A stretch of 64,000 nt of DNA from positions 1 through 64,000 of the forward strand of contig WVZY01000064.1 of NCBI GenBank assembly GCA_011772205.1. Direction: 5' to 3'. This document shows, piece after piece, positions 15,935-23,267 of the stretch. The notes beneath the pieces are model-generated. The model did no database searches and was not told the DNA's origin. It saw nothing but the letters and a program-made list of their open reading frames with translations. Every line of letters starts with the position of its first letter. Position 1 is the first letter of the stretch. Both the position numbers and the translations under genes were made by a program. This DNA is from Candidatus Latescibacterota bacterium. Its GTDB lineage: Bacteria > Krumholzibacteriota > Krumholzibacteriia > WVZY01.

Positions 15935-17830
15935 CTACTCCCCCTCCCCCTTCAAATGCTCATCCAGAAAATCCAGAACCGCCTTGTATCCTTTGATCCG
16001 GTTTTCTTTCTTTCTAAAACCGTGGCCCTCATCATCGAATAACACGTATTCGACGGGCACATTGTTCTTCTTCACGGCCTCAACGATCTCATCGGATTCT
16101 TGTTTTAGAACGCGCGGATCGTTGGCGCCCTGGAGGACCATTAACGGTCTTCGGATATTGTCCGCATGAAAGAGCGGCGAAATTCTATGCAGGCGTTCTT
16201 CGTCAGTTGCAGGATCGCCCAACTCTTCATAGAGGGCTTTCTTGAAAGCCTCCCACCACGGTGGGATGCTTTTCAATGTCCTCACCCAGTTGGAAATGCC
16301 GAAAAGATCCACGCCGACGGCAAACTGCTCCGGCTCGAAAGCCATTGCGGCCAGCACCATGTAACCGCCATAGCTCCCGCCGATGATTCCGATCTTTCCA
16401 GGATCCACGTACCCGGTACCGGTCAGGAACTTCTTGGCTTCAACACAATCCCCAAGATCGGCTTCTCCGTGTTTTTTGTCGTCCATTTTGTAGAACGTTT
16501 TCCCATACCCCGAACTGCCTCGGTTGTTCACGGCAAGAATCAAATATCCGTGGTTGACGAGATATTGGATCGTTGCACGATACCCGATACGAGACTGCCC
16601 GCCTGGGCCGCCGTGCACCCAAACGAGGGCTGGAACCCGAACGCCTGATTCGGCCCGATGGGGCTTGTATAATATGGCCGGGATCCTGACACCATCGTAT
16701 GACTCGTAACTTACGAGCTGCGCATCCACCAGGTCCTCCAACACAATCTTGGGATTCATCGAGTCGGTAAGCTTTCTATATTGCTTCGTCTCAAAATCGT
16801 ACACGTACAGGTTATTGGGCGACCGCGAGCTGTTGACATAGAACGTCATGAGCTTTTCGCTTCTCGAGATATTGACCGAAGTGACATCTGCTTCGGGGAG
16901 TTTGGGCAGGTTCACTTGCTTTCCCGTCTTCGTGTCTGCAACTTTTATCACTGTTCTTGCGTTTTCATTGATTCCAACAACGCGGTACTTTTCATTTCTA
17001 GAAAAATAGGCCTCCATGAGATCCCAATCTGCTTCGTACACTGTTTCGATTTCTCCGGACTCGATATCGTACCGATTCAGGCATTTGAACTCCCTGCCCT
17101 TATCGGTAAGGTAGTACAGGCTCTTCGAATCATTACTGAAGGCCACGGGTGAGTAACTCACTTCCTCTTCCTCTGGCGTTAGATGCTTGAGCTCCTCCGT
17201 TTTCCTGTCGTAGAGATACATCTCCGTAGCATGAGTGGTAATCGTCTTTCCAAACGCCATAAACCGCTTATCGTTGGAAACATCACCGAGGAAATAACCG
17301 GCATCGTTCTGATAAACCATCGTCGGCTCGTAAGTTTCGATATCCATTTCGTAGATATCCATGAATTTCGAATCGCGCTTGTTGCAGCTGAAAAAGAAGC
17401 TCTTGTCATCATAGCTCCACGCTTCGAACGTCGAACGGGCGCCTTCCCACGCTGTAAGATCGCGAACCGTCCCGTCCTCCTCCCGGAGATAAAGATGCCA
17501 GATCTCGTTGCCGCCCTGGTCGCTCATCACGAGCAGCCGGTTGTCGTGGGGGAAAAACGAAAGGGCAATCACCGAGTTGCTGTCCGAATGGGTGATCTGC
17601 TTCGTTTCGCCGCCCTGAACGGGAACCAGATACGCATTGAAAATGCCTGATTCATCGCTCGTGAACGCGATGTGCTTTTCATCGGGTGAAAACGTGCTTC
17701 CGAATATGGCTTTTACATCCATGAATTGCTCGATCGTGTACTGTGGGATCTCGCGTGAGGCGGGCTGTTGGCAGCTGACAACGGCAAACGCAACGAGTAC
17801 GATCATAAAAACGATGTGTGTTCTTCTCAA
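15935..17830 (-). CDS. S9 (prolyl oligopeptidase) family serine peptidase, lipoprotein
   Basis: A 631-residue exopeptidase or oligopeptidase of the S9 family. The N-terminus is a lipoprotein signal (VFMIVLVAFAVVSC), so it should be anchored in the envelope. Residues about 30-370 form a beta-propeller with repeated strands such as FSPDEKHIAFTSD and FFPHDNRLLVMSD. The alpha/beta-hydrolase domain follows, with the nucleophile Ser486 in IGGSYGGYM, the Asp in GANDPRV and the His in DDEGHGF. It should cleave short peptides in the periplasm, feeding on exogenous protein. The start is TTG at 17830, chosen because GAGGAGGAG lies six bases upstream and the signal peptide begins directly after. It is monocistronic, with its own terminator. 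Confidence 0.92.
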   Translation of the reverse strand: MRRTHIVFMIVLVAFAVVSCQQPASREIPQYTIEQFMDVKAIFGSTFSPDEKHIAFTSDESGIFNAYLVPVQGGETKQITHSDSNSVIALSFFPHDNRLLVMSDQGGNEIWHLYLREEDGTVRDLTAWEGARSTFEAWSYDDKSFFFSCNKRDSKFMDIYEMDIETYEPTMVYQNDAGYFLGDVSNDKRFMAFGKTITTHATEMYLYDRKTEELKHLTPEEEEVSYSPVAFSNDSKSLYYLTDKGREFKCLNRYDIESGEIETVYEADWDLMEAYFSRNEKYRVVGINENARTVIKVADTKTGKQVNLPKLPEADVTSVNISRSEKLMTFYVNSSRSPNNLYVYDFETKQYRKLTDSMNPKIVLEDLVDAQLVSYESYDGVRIPAILYKPHRAESGVRVPALVWVHGGPGGQSRIGYRATIQYLVNHGYLILAVNNRGSSGYGKTFYKMDDKKHGEADLGDCVEAKKFLTGTGYVDPGKIGIIGGSYGGYMVLAAMAFEPEQFAVGVDLFGISNWVRTLKSIPPWWEAFKKALYEELGDPATDEERLHRISPLFHADNIRRPLMVLQGANDPRVLKQESDEIVEAVKKNNVPVEYVLFDDEGHGFRKKENRIKGYKAVLDFLDEHLKGEGE

Positions 17831-18281
17831 CTTGATCTCCTCCTCTTGTTGCTAAGGCGGCACCTATTTCTGGTACATGCAACGTCTCGGAAAGTGTATT
17901 AAATATTTCACATGACATGCAAACCATTAGTGAAGGGGGAAATTATTATTTAGCTTTAATCAGGCCTATTCAGAGGGAGAACGCGGAATTAAACCATCTA
18001 GAAAAGCTGTGAGCAAGTCGTCCTTTGAAACAGCGAGTCGCTAAAGCCAATAGCAAACATGTCTGCGAAACGTTGAGGAGCGGTTCGAACTCTCTGCAAG
18101 TCGAGGCTGCTGGATGTGGCGCTCATTCATTATGCCGAATCGGAAATCAGCGCAACTTGATAATGTCATTCCGGGCGAACAGTGAGCAATCAAACGGAGG
18201 GACGATCGGAATATTCCCGAATGGGGGATGAACACAAGCAAATGGCACACTACCGGAACTCGGCGTTGAGGGAGGGTAGCG
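17831..18281. other. Intergenic region without recognisable gene
   Basis: About 450 bases between two minus-strand genes. ORFs here are short and overlapped on both strands, without ribosome sites. The part next to 17831 is AT-rich and should contain the promoter of the S9 peptidase. I see nothing else. Confidence 0.5.
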
Positions 18282-18830
18282 CTAGCGCCCACCCCCCAAC
18301 GGGAGATTGAATCCGAACACGAGCCGGAAAAACTGCTCATCAGCCACGAACGTCCACCGCGCTTCCAGAAAAGGTTTTGCCATCCATCGGCGCATCGGCA
18401 GCCTGAGACCTGCCAGCAAGTTGAAACCGGTTTCGGTATCCTCACCGCCGCTTCCCTTTAAATCCCTCCTGAAAATGGCAATCCCGCCGCCCATATAAAT
18501 GGGGCCTCGAAAACCCAACCGCCCTCCGCGAAAGGCCGCATCGAGGTTGACCTGCCAGTCCATTTCGTCATCAAGGAAAAAAACATCACCGCTGGGAATC
18601 AGCTCGAGCATGCCCCTGGGCCCCAAAGGAACGATCATATGACCGCCCGCGCTCCACTTATCGATCTCAAAATCATACCCACCGCGGACTCCGAGCATCA
18701 TCCGTGTCACCATTTCCGGAGCTCCCTGCATGCCTCGCCGCGGCCGCGCCCCGGCATCGAATGGAACGGCTGCCAGGCAACAGGCGAGCACGGCAATGGT
18801 TGCCGCCAGCTCAAGATTCTTCCTACGCAT
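18282..18830 (-). CDS. Small outer-membrane beta-barrel-like protein
   Basis: A 182-residue exported protein with a signal peptide (about 1-28, ending near FDAGARP). A short Gly/Met/Arg-rich segment follows (RPRRGMQGAPEM), then alternating amphipathic strands such as MLGVRGGYDFEI, RLGFRGPIYMGGGIAIF and FNLLAGLRLPM, ending with an aromatic-rich last strand. The length and pattern fit a small eight-stranded barrel of the OmpA/OmpW type. It is the last gene of the minus-strand envelope-stress cluster (two-component system, Spy-like protein, Gly/Met/Arg-rich protein). Precise function is unknown. Confidence 0.65.
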   Translation of the reverse strand: MRRKNLELAATIAVLACCLAAVPFDAGARPRRGMQGAPEMVTRMMLGVRGGYDFEIDKWSAGGHMIVPLGPRGMLELIPSGDVFFLDDEMDWQVNLDAAFRGGRLGFRGPIYMGGGIAIFRRDLKGSGGEDTETGFNLLAGLRLPMRRWMAKPFLEARWTFVADEQFFRLVFGFNLPLGGGR

Positions 18831-18929
18831 ACCAGCGCACCTCGTTCCAACAGGAAGAATTCTATCTCGCAGAAATCCAACAATCTAATGGCGATTATTT
18901 TCGCGGGGAACCGTGCCATCTGTCCAGCG

Positions 18930-19607
18930 TCAATTATGGCTCTGCCTTCCCTCTTCCCCCAGGACGGCGTCGTAATGATACTCGATTTGGATCTTTCCGG
19001 GGCCTCCAGCTGGCTCGATCAGAACGGTGACATGAAGGCTCCTGCCACCCTCAGCCAATCGATACGTGCGGGTCATTGTGCCGCCGTTTGGCATATCCGA
19101 GCGTACAACGAGAATATCGCCCTCCCATGCCGCTTTTCGAATGATTTCGCCTTTATCCGTTTCCTGCCTCAACGGGCGTCCGTCTGTGTACAATTCGATC
19201 GCTTTGTCAGAAACGCCGACCGTCAGTTTGACATCATCCTGGGCGATATGCAGAAGCTCTTCGCCTTCCAAAAGCTCTCGCATCGCTCCTCCCATTTGCG
19301 GCCGGCCTTGCATGCCTCCACCTCGTGGTCCCATTCTCCCTCCCCGCCCGCCCATTCTTCCTCCACGACCCTCCGGCATTCCCCGGCCCGATGATCCACG
19401 CCCATGCCGCATCCTTTCCCCGGCTTGTTTCATGACCTCCTGCGGATCGTCGCTCAAGTCCTTATTCAGCTTCCATGTTCCGGACAGATTTGGCTGCGGA
19501 GTTGACGTTTCGTCCGCCGATGCAGGAGATGAGCAAAACAACAGCACCAGGCAGGCCAACAATACGGTAGCAGCTCTCGAAATAATGCATGACTTCGAAT
19601 TGTTCAT
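18930..19607 (-). CDS. Exported Gly/Met/Arg-rich protein with beta domain
   Basis: A 225-residue secreted protein. The signal peptide (about 1-32) ends at PASADE. An NLSGTWKLN lead follows, of the kind seen in lipocalin-like secreted domains. Residues about 68-105 are a low-complexity block of glycine, arginine and methionine (for example GRGGRMGGRGGRMGP). The C-terminal 110 residues look like a small beta-barrel or lipocalin-like domain (KLTVGVSDKAIELYTDG, GTMTRTYRLAEGGRSL). AAGGGGAAACG precedes the ATG. The low-complexity block recalls similar spacers in the neighbouring Spy-like and barrel proteins. Methionine/glycine-rich stretches can bind copper or silver, but that is only a suggestion here. 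Confidence 0.68.
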   Translation of the reverse strand: MNNSKSCIISRAATVLLACLVLLFCSSPASADETSTPQPNLSGTWKLNKDLSDDPQEVMKQAGERMRHGRGSSGRGMPEGRGGRMGGRGGRMGPRGGGMQGRPQMGGAMRELLEGEELLHIAQDDVKLTVGVSDKAIELYTDGRPLRQETDKGEIIRKAAWEGDILVVRSDMPNGGTMTRTYRLAEGGRSLHVTVLIEPAGGPGKIQIEYHYDAVLGEEGRQSHN

Positions 19608-19777
19608 CGTTTCCCCTTTTCCTTGGATTCAGCATGCAGTTTCTTTGGCTTCAGCGATCCATGCGAGAAAAGATCCAGGTGTATGACGCCAGCAAATACA
19701 CGTTCCATTGACAATCCCCAGCCCGGACCGGGGGTGGATCAGCCCGGGCAAAGGGATCGTTCGCTGCTGGACGCGAC

Positions 19778-20056
19778 TTACCAGCGTGCAAACCGCATCC
19801 TGAGCGGTTTCAACGCTTCGAGCCTGTTGATTTGCTTCTCGATGAGAATGTCTCGAATCGCAGCAATGGATTCATCTTTGAGGGTCATGAGATCCCCAAG
19901 GGCATCTTCCAGGGAAATCTCATCATCGCGGAGCGCGATAAGAACGGCCTCGCGCTTGGGTAGCGTGCCGTCTAAGACATCGGTAACGGCCGCCTTTTGC
20001 TGATCGGTGAGATCGAGCAACCGGCTGAGGACTTCAACATGGTGATCGATACGCAC
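19778..20056 (-). CDS. Spy/CpxP-like repeat fragment 3 (behind in-frame TAG)
   Basis: A 92-residue ORF starting at GTG, containing the LTxxQ-type helix LLDLTDQQKAAVTDVL and a second helix ending KQINRLEALK. It lies in the same frame as the upstream fragment; only a TAG (20069-20071) and four codons separate them. There is no good ribosome site and no signal peptide. The repeat is homologous in layout to those upstream (LTxxQxxAV...L, then a helix and IL...Q...L..LK). I read it as the C-terminal part of one three-repeat periplasmic protein that has been interrupted, unless the stop is a sequencing error. Confidence 0.6.
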   Translation of the reverse strand: MRIDHHVEVLSRLLDLTDQQKAAVTDVLDGTLPKREAVLIALRDDEISLEDALGDLMTLKDESIAAIRDILIEKQINRLEALKPLRMRFARW

Positions 20057-20068
20057 GCCAAGACGAGC

Positions 20069-20377
20069 CTACCTGCGCTCAACGAAGCCGTTTATCCGCG
20101 CTTCCTTCATCTCTTCCAGCGTCTTTAGCTGCTCTTCGCTGAGGATTGCTTCGAGTTCGCTCAACACTTGCTCCCGAAAGCTGGAAACATTTTTGCGAAG
20201 TGTTTCTCTATCGATCTCGCCTTCTCGACACTGATCCCGAAGCTCATGAACCGCATCCCTTGCCTTTGCCAGTGCTTCGGCTACTGCGGGTTGCTGCTCT
20301 TCGGTCAGATCGAGTTTATGGGAGAGCATTTGCAGCCCCTTGGCCCTTCCGCCCCGCGTGCTCCGGCGGGCTTCCAT
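20069..20377 (-). CDS. Spy/CpxP-like repeat fragment 2 (frame-shifted middle part)
   Basis: A 102-residue ORF with the classic Spy-type helix pair: KLDLTEEQQPAVAEAL and AILSEEQLKTLEEMK. It overlaps the upstream lipoprotein fragment by 73 bases in another frame (a -1 shift). Its own ATG at 20377 does have AGGAG about seven bases upstream, so independent translation is possible, but without an export signal a periplasmic chaperone fold would be stranded in the cytoplasm. A single-base deletion that broke a longer lipoprotein is the simpler explanation. Confidence 0.62.
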   Translation of the reverse strand: MEARRSTRGGRAKGLQMLSHKLDLTEEQQPAVAEALAKARDAVHELRDQCREGEIDRETLRKNVSSFREQVLSELEAILSEEQLKTLEEMKEARINGFVERR

Positions 20378-20853
20378 CCGGCGCTCCTATGTTGGGCAAG
20401 AAACTCACACATTGGGCCGATCTGATCGTCCCGCAAAACGGGCATCACATCAGCGAGAAAATCAATCAGCAATCCACCACCGCGCATTCCATGCTTCATG
20501 CCATAGCCTTCGCCAGTTCCCAATCCGAAGCCCTGGCCTTCACCCAATCGCCGACCGCCCCTGCGGGCGCGTGTTGTTGCCTGCGTTCCGGCCGCTTGAC
20601 GCCAGCGCACGAGAGCCTCTTCGACTGCTTCTACCTGACCGGGTGTTAAGTTTACTGCCGACTGGATCTCCGCAATGCTCGGAGGCGTTGCGGCAACTGC
20701 TGCGAATCCGGTCTCGGCTGGCGTCACTCCGGACAGCTCATCCGAATCAATGCAGCCCACGAACAGTGCTGGCAGGAGTCCAAGCACGGCGGCCGCCAGA
20801 GTCACCAATACTTTTGATTGGATCCGGCTGGTGAAACAGAATGCTGAACTCAT
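20305..20853 (-). CDS. Spy/CpxP-like lipoprotein, N-terminal fragment
   Basis: A lipoprotein of about 182 residues with signal peptide and lipobox LFVGC. It carries one LTxxQ-type repeat (SAVNLTPGQVEAVEEAL), a Gly-rich linker (GFGLGTGEGYGMKHGMRGGG) and the start of the next helix (MPVLRDDQIGPMCEFL). The last 24 residues (after about HRSAGWKP) look like out-of-frame sequence; shifting one frame continues smoothly into fragment 2. AAAGGAGG lies six bases before the ATG at 20853 (the GTG one codon earlier is too close). Family members (Spy, CpxP, ZraP) are periplasmic chaperones or metal-linked stress sensors controlled by the neighbouring two-component system, which fits the two genes upstream. 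Confidence 0.68.
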   Translation of the reverse strand: MSSAFCFTSRIQSKVLVTLAAAVLGLLPALFVGCIDSDELSGVTPAETGFAAVAATPPSIAEIQSAVNLTPGQVEAVEEALVRWRQAAGTQATTRARRGGRRLGEGQGFGLGTGEGYGMKHGMRGGGLLIDFLADVMPVLRDDQIGPMCEFLAQHRSAGWKPAGARGAEGPRGCKCSPINSI

Positions 20854-20942
20854 CACGTTCCTCCTTTGGACGCTCCCATAGGGGCAGGAACCGCAGGTGG
20901 CTCCTCATGAATCGGGCTCCCCTTCCAAGATGTCTTTACTGC

Positions 20943-20986
20943 TATATACGCTCAAAATTTGGCAGAAATGTGGCAGGAGCGTGGCA
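20943..20986 (-). promoter_or_regulatory. Putative response-regulator boxes and -10 of the Spy-like gene
   Basis: On the plus strand TGGCA occurs at 20960-20964, 20971-20975 and 20982-20986, an exact 11-base period (one helical turn). Read in the direction of the Spy-like gene this is TGCCA three times, and 11 bases beyond the last copy lies TATATA (20948 to 20943), a good -10 box. The last repeat thus occupies the -35 position. Tandem half-sites with 11-base period beside the -10 are typical of OmpR/PhoB-family activation. The regulator gene lies 1.5 kb upstream in the same cluster. Confidence 0.55.
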
Positions 20987-21034
20987 AATGAAGACAAACG
21001 TTGGAGGGTGGCCTCGAGGTCTTTATGGATGCAG

Positions 21035-22496
21035 TCAAGGAGCGGGGGGCTTCTCCAGCGCAGGCATATCAACAGTGATAGCCGCACCTGACGGAGAGCG
21101 GTTTTCCGCTCGACCGTCCCCGCCGTTAAGGCGGATGATCTCACGGACAATTGCCAGTCCAAGCCCGCTTCCCGGTGCGGCACGGGCGGTATCGCCTCGA
21201 TAAAAACGGTCAAACACATAAGGAAGGTCTTGTCGTGGAAAGCCCGGGCCGTCATCTCCGATCAGGAGTTTGAAGCGGCGCGGTTGGCTGTCCGAGGCCT
21301 CGGCCAAAGAAAGCATCACGTTGCCACCTGAGGGCACGTATCGCAATGCATTTGTGAGCAGGTTGTCGCTGACCTGCTCCAATCTCCTCCCGTCAGCCTC
21401 GACCCACGCCTCACCCAGAGACGACACCCACCGGAGATGAATTCCCGATTGCGAGAACCTGGCCTGAAACCGGCTCATGGTGTTCTGGCAGAGTTGAACC
21501 CAATCCAGAGGTTCTTTGAAGAGCTGGATGGCGCCCGCTTCCAACCGGGTTAGATCGAGCAGATCCTGAATGAGCAGGTCCATGCGCTTTGCTTCGTCGA
21601 GTACGTCGTTGAGGTATTGTTTGCGCTTTTCTTCGGACAGCATGATATCGGGATTTAGCAGCGTTTCGGTGTATCCCCTGATCGACGTCGACGGTGTGGC
21701 CAGTTCGTGTGAAATGTCCCCAAGAAGTTGCCGGCGCTGGCGCTCGCCCTCTTCGACATGCCGGCGCGCCGCGGCCAGGTTTTCGGTCATTCGATTGAGC
21801 TGGCTGCCCAACCGGCCGATTTCGTCCGGTCCGGGCTTCGGAACTCGGACGTCGAGGTCCTCCTCGGCAACGCGCATGGCAAGCCTTTCGAGGTCGCGGA
21901 TGCGACGAAGCAGAATGCGAAACAGAATCATGCCGGCGATCCCCGCTACAACAATAGCAATCGGAAGAAAGAGCGCGGTGGGGCGGGGAGTTCCCGGCGG
22001 GAACAGAGTCGTTCGAGCCGGCAAAGTCAGAGCAATGACGTCACCGGTCTTCTCCCCATCTGCCATGACCGGTTGCGTGGCTCTAACGCGCATCATTCGG
22101 CCTGGCCCTGCGCCGGGTGCAGCACCCCTCCCACGGCCGGACGTTTTGCCGGACACAACCCTGTCCAATCTCCGGCTTAGATTCGGCGGGATGGGTCTGT
22201 CGGCAACGACCGTTCCGTCTTGCTGGCGAAACAGCAGCATAACCGAGGGAAAATTGGAGCAGTACGACCGCAGGATCGTCTCGATCTGCGCGCTATCCAG
22301 TTGCGCTCCTTTCTCTTCGATTTCTTTCGCCACCTGACGAGTGCGCAGCTCGGCCTGAGCTCCAAGGAGGTTCAAAAATGATGGTGAGAAAAAAATTGAT
22401 CGCGATGACTTGCAAAATGGTGGCCACAATCAGCACGAGCAAGAAGGATCCGGCAAAAGTCCAGTAAAGGCTCCGCATATGAATTCGTTTTGTCAT
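21035..22496 (-). CDS. Sensor histidine kinase with apparent frameshift
   Basis: Membrane sensor kinase, partner of the adjacent response regulator. The true start is the ATG at 22496, which overlaps the regulator stop as ATGA. From there the frame gives MTKRIHMRSLYWTFAGSF and a first transmembrane helix (LLVLIVATILQVIAINFFL). The frame must then change by one base, near a seven-A run (22389-22395, plus strand) or the nearby five-A run, to continue with GAQAELRTRQVAKEIEEKG: a periplasmic domain, a second helix (IAIVVAGIAGMILFRI), HAMP, the H-box LLGDISHELATPS, the N-box NLLTNALRY, and GDDGPGFP and GSGLGLAIV of the ATPase domain. As read, no single frame encodes the whole protein; this is either a homopolymer error or a real break. 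Confidence 0.85.
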
Positions 22497-23176
22497 TCCA
22501 TTCGGGGAAAACGATAACCGGCTCCCCACACCGTTTGGATATAGATCGGCTTGGATGGTTTGGGTTCGAGCTTGCGGCGGAGCCGGCTGATCAAGCTGTC
22601 GATGGAGCGTTCGTCGACAAACCGTTCACCGCCCCAGACGTGTTCCATGAGCGCTTCGCGGCTGAAAACGCGGCCTGCTCTCGAGGCCATAAAATAGAGC
22701 AGATCAAATTCCAATGTGGTGAGCTCGATTTTATCCTCACCGCGACGCACTTCCCTGTTTCCGGGATCGATGTACAAGTCACCGCGTTCGAGAATCTCCT
22801 CACGGGTGCCGGCGGTCGATCGGCGTAGCAGCGCCCGAACACGCGCGACGAGTTCGAGAGTGCTGAAAGGTTTCGTCAAGTAGTTGTCCGCACCGATCTC
22901 GAGGCCCAAGACTTTGACGCTCTCTCCCGAACGTGCGGTCAAGAGGAGGATGGGCACGTTGCTCTCCTGGCGTATCCTGCGAGTGAGTTCGAGCCCGTCG
23001 ATGCCGGGGATCATGATATCCATCACGATGACCTCCGGACGGGTGCGTTCGAATAATTCGAGGGCGGATGCGCTCTCGCGCGCTCGATAGCACTGCATTC
23101 CGGCCGCCTCGAGGTTTTTTGCAACGAGCGCCGAGATTTTCCTGTCATCTTCGACGACGAGAACGATCGCTTTCAT
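22493..23176 (-). CDS. OmpR-family response regulator
   Basis: A 227-residue two-domain regulator. The receiver domain has the acidic pair in VVEDDRK, the phospho-acceptor Asp in VIVMDIMIPG, LLTARS and the lysine in NYLTKPF. The winged-helix DNA-binding domain includes LTTLEFDLLYFMASRAG and VWGAGYRFPR at the C-terminus. The start is placed at ATG 23176 (MKAIVLVVEDD), where the receiver domain begins; an ORF extension upstream has no family similarity. The ribosome site is weak. It is co-transcribed with the kinase (ATGA overlap) and probably controls the downstream Spy-like gene, in a Cpx- or Bae-like envelope-stress circuit. Confidence 0.93.
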   Translation of the reverse strand: MKAIVLVVEDDRKISALVAKNLEAAGMQCYRARESASALELFERTRPEVIVMDIMIPGIDGLELTRRIRQESNVPILLLTARSGESVKVLGLEIGADNYLTKPFSTLELVARVRALLRRSTAGTREEILERGDLYIDPGNREVRRGEDKIELTTLEFDLLYFMASRAGRVFSREALMEHVWGGERFVDERSIDSLISRLRRKLEPKPSKPIYIQTVWGAGYRFPRME

Positions 23177-23267
23177 AACAAGAATTTTGTGGAGGGACTT
23201 TGTTAAAGTCAAGTATGATGAACGGCTTTGAGTAAACAAGTCGTATCTTTGGCAAACAGGGCAAATT

